From an uncultured Eubacteriales bacterium (GTDB lineage: Bacteria > Bacillota > Clostridia > Oscillospirales > CAG-272), in the NCBI GenBank assembly GCA_934489945.1, contig CAKSSY010000084.1, forward strand, positions 1 to 6,085: a DNA stretch of 6,085 nucleotides, in the 5' to 3' direction. Under the pieces are notes generated by a model. That model made no database searches. It worked only from the letters and a program-made list of their open reading frames with translations, and was not told where the DNA came from. Position numbers and translations under genes: made by a program. Each line of letters starts with the position of its first letter. Position 1 is the stretch's first letter. Below, in pieces: positions 6,021 through 6,085 of this stretch.

Positions 6021-6085
6021 GGAGAACGGGAGAACGTGCCGCTTTTTGAAAAAAGCGGCGCAAAAACTTTTATTGCGGTCTCGCC
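6021..6085 (-). repeat. Right copy of the palindromic repeat family, cut by the window end
   Basis: Read on the minus strand this holds AAAAGTTTTTG (6071-6061), the perfect palindrome GCCGCTTTTT-TC-AAAAAGCGGC (6059-6038), one base, and then CGTTCTCC twice (6036-6021). The left end on the plus strand has the same order: AAAAGTTTTTG (130-140), palindrome (146-175), then CGTTCYC octamers (176-215). Read on the plus strand, 6038-6085 also parallels 41-84 through CTTTT and TCTCGCC. The element appears to be built from two opposed half-units, and this copy probably continues past the window. Confidence 0.65.

Overview
This window carries two genes, both read leftward (minus strand), set between clusters of short palindromic intergenic repeats at the two ends. 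The base composition is balanced. Shine-Dalgarno sites are AAGGAG-like, both promoters match the sigma-A/sigma-70 consensus exactly, and the surface protein ends in a single membrane segment plus a basic tail rather than an outer-membrane signal. Together these suggest a Gram-positive-type anaerobe, most likely an uncultured gut Clostridia lineage. That placement is an inference; no rRNA or marker gene is present.

Layout, left to right. Positions 1-218 are non-coding: two strong palindromes, a smaller hairpin and a five-copy 8-bp tandem repeat. Positions 219-3647 (minus) encode a 1142-residue exported, membrane-anchored multidomain protein. It has an alpha/beta-hydrolase core with a visible Ser-Asp-His set, an Ig-like domain, two beta-sandwich modules that look carbohydrate-binding, and a C-terminal transmembrane anchor. 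Positions 3648-3861 are intergenic and hold this gene's promoter and the rho-independent terminator of the next gene. Positions 3862-5862 (minus) encode a 666-residue cytoplasmic glycoside hydrolase of the GHL6 type, with a TIM barrel plus a beta-galactosidase-trimerisation-like domain. This is the architecture of CAZy GH151 alpha-L-fucosidases. Its promoter lies at 5900-5928. Positions 5929-6085 are non-coding repeat sequence related to the left end.

Each gene has its own TTGACA-17-TATAAT promoter, and a terminator separates them, so they are probably two independent strongly transcribed units rather than an operon. A plausible joint role is glycan use: a cell-surface esterase-like enzyme acts on decorated polysaccharide outside, and a cytoplasmic exo-glycosidase cleaves imported oligosaccharides. 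No transporter, regulator or sugar-catabolism gene is in view, so this link is inference.

The points most worth following are the unusual hydrolase core of the large protein (two copies of the N-terminal strand region of an alpha/beta-hydrolase, only one with a nucleophile elbow) and the inward-facing related repeats at both ends. I see no phage, CRISPR, toxin-antitoxin, tRNA or rRNA feature.
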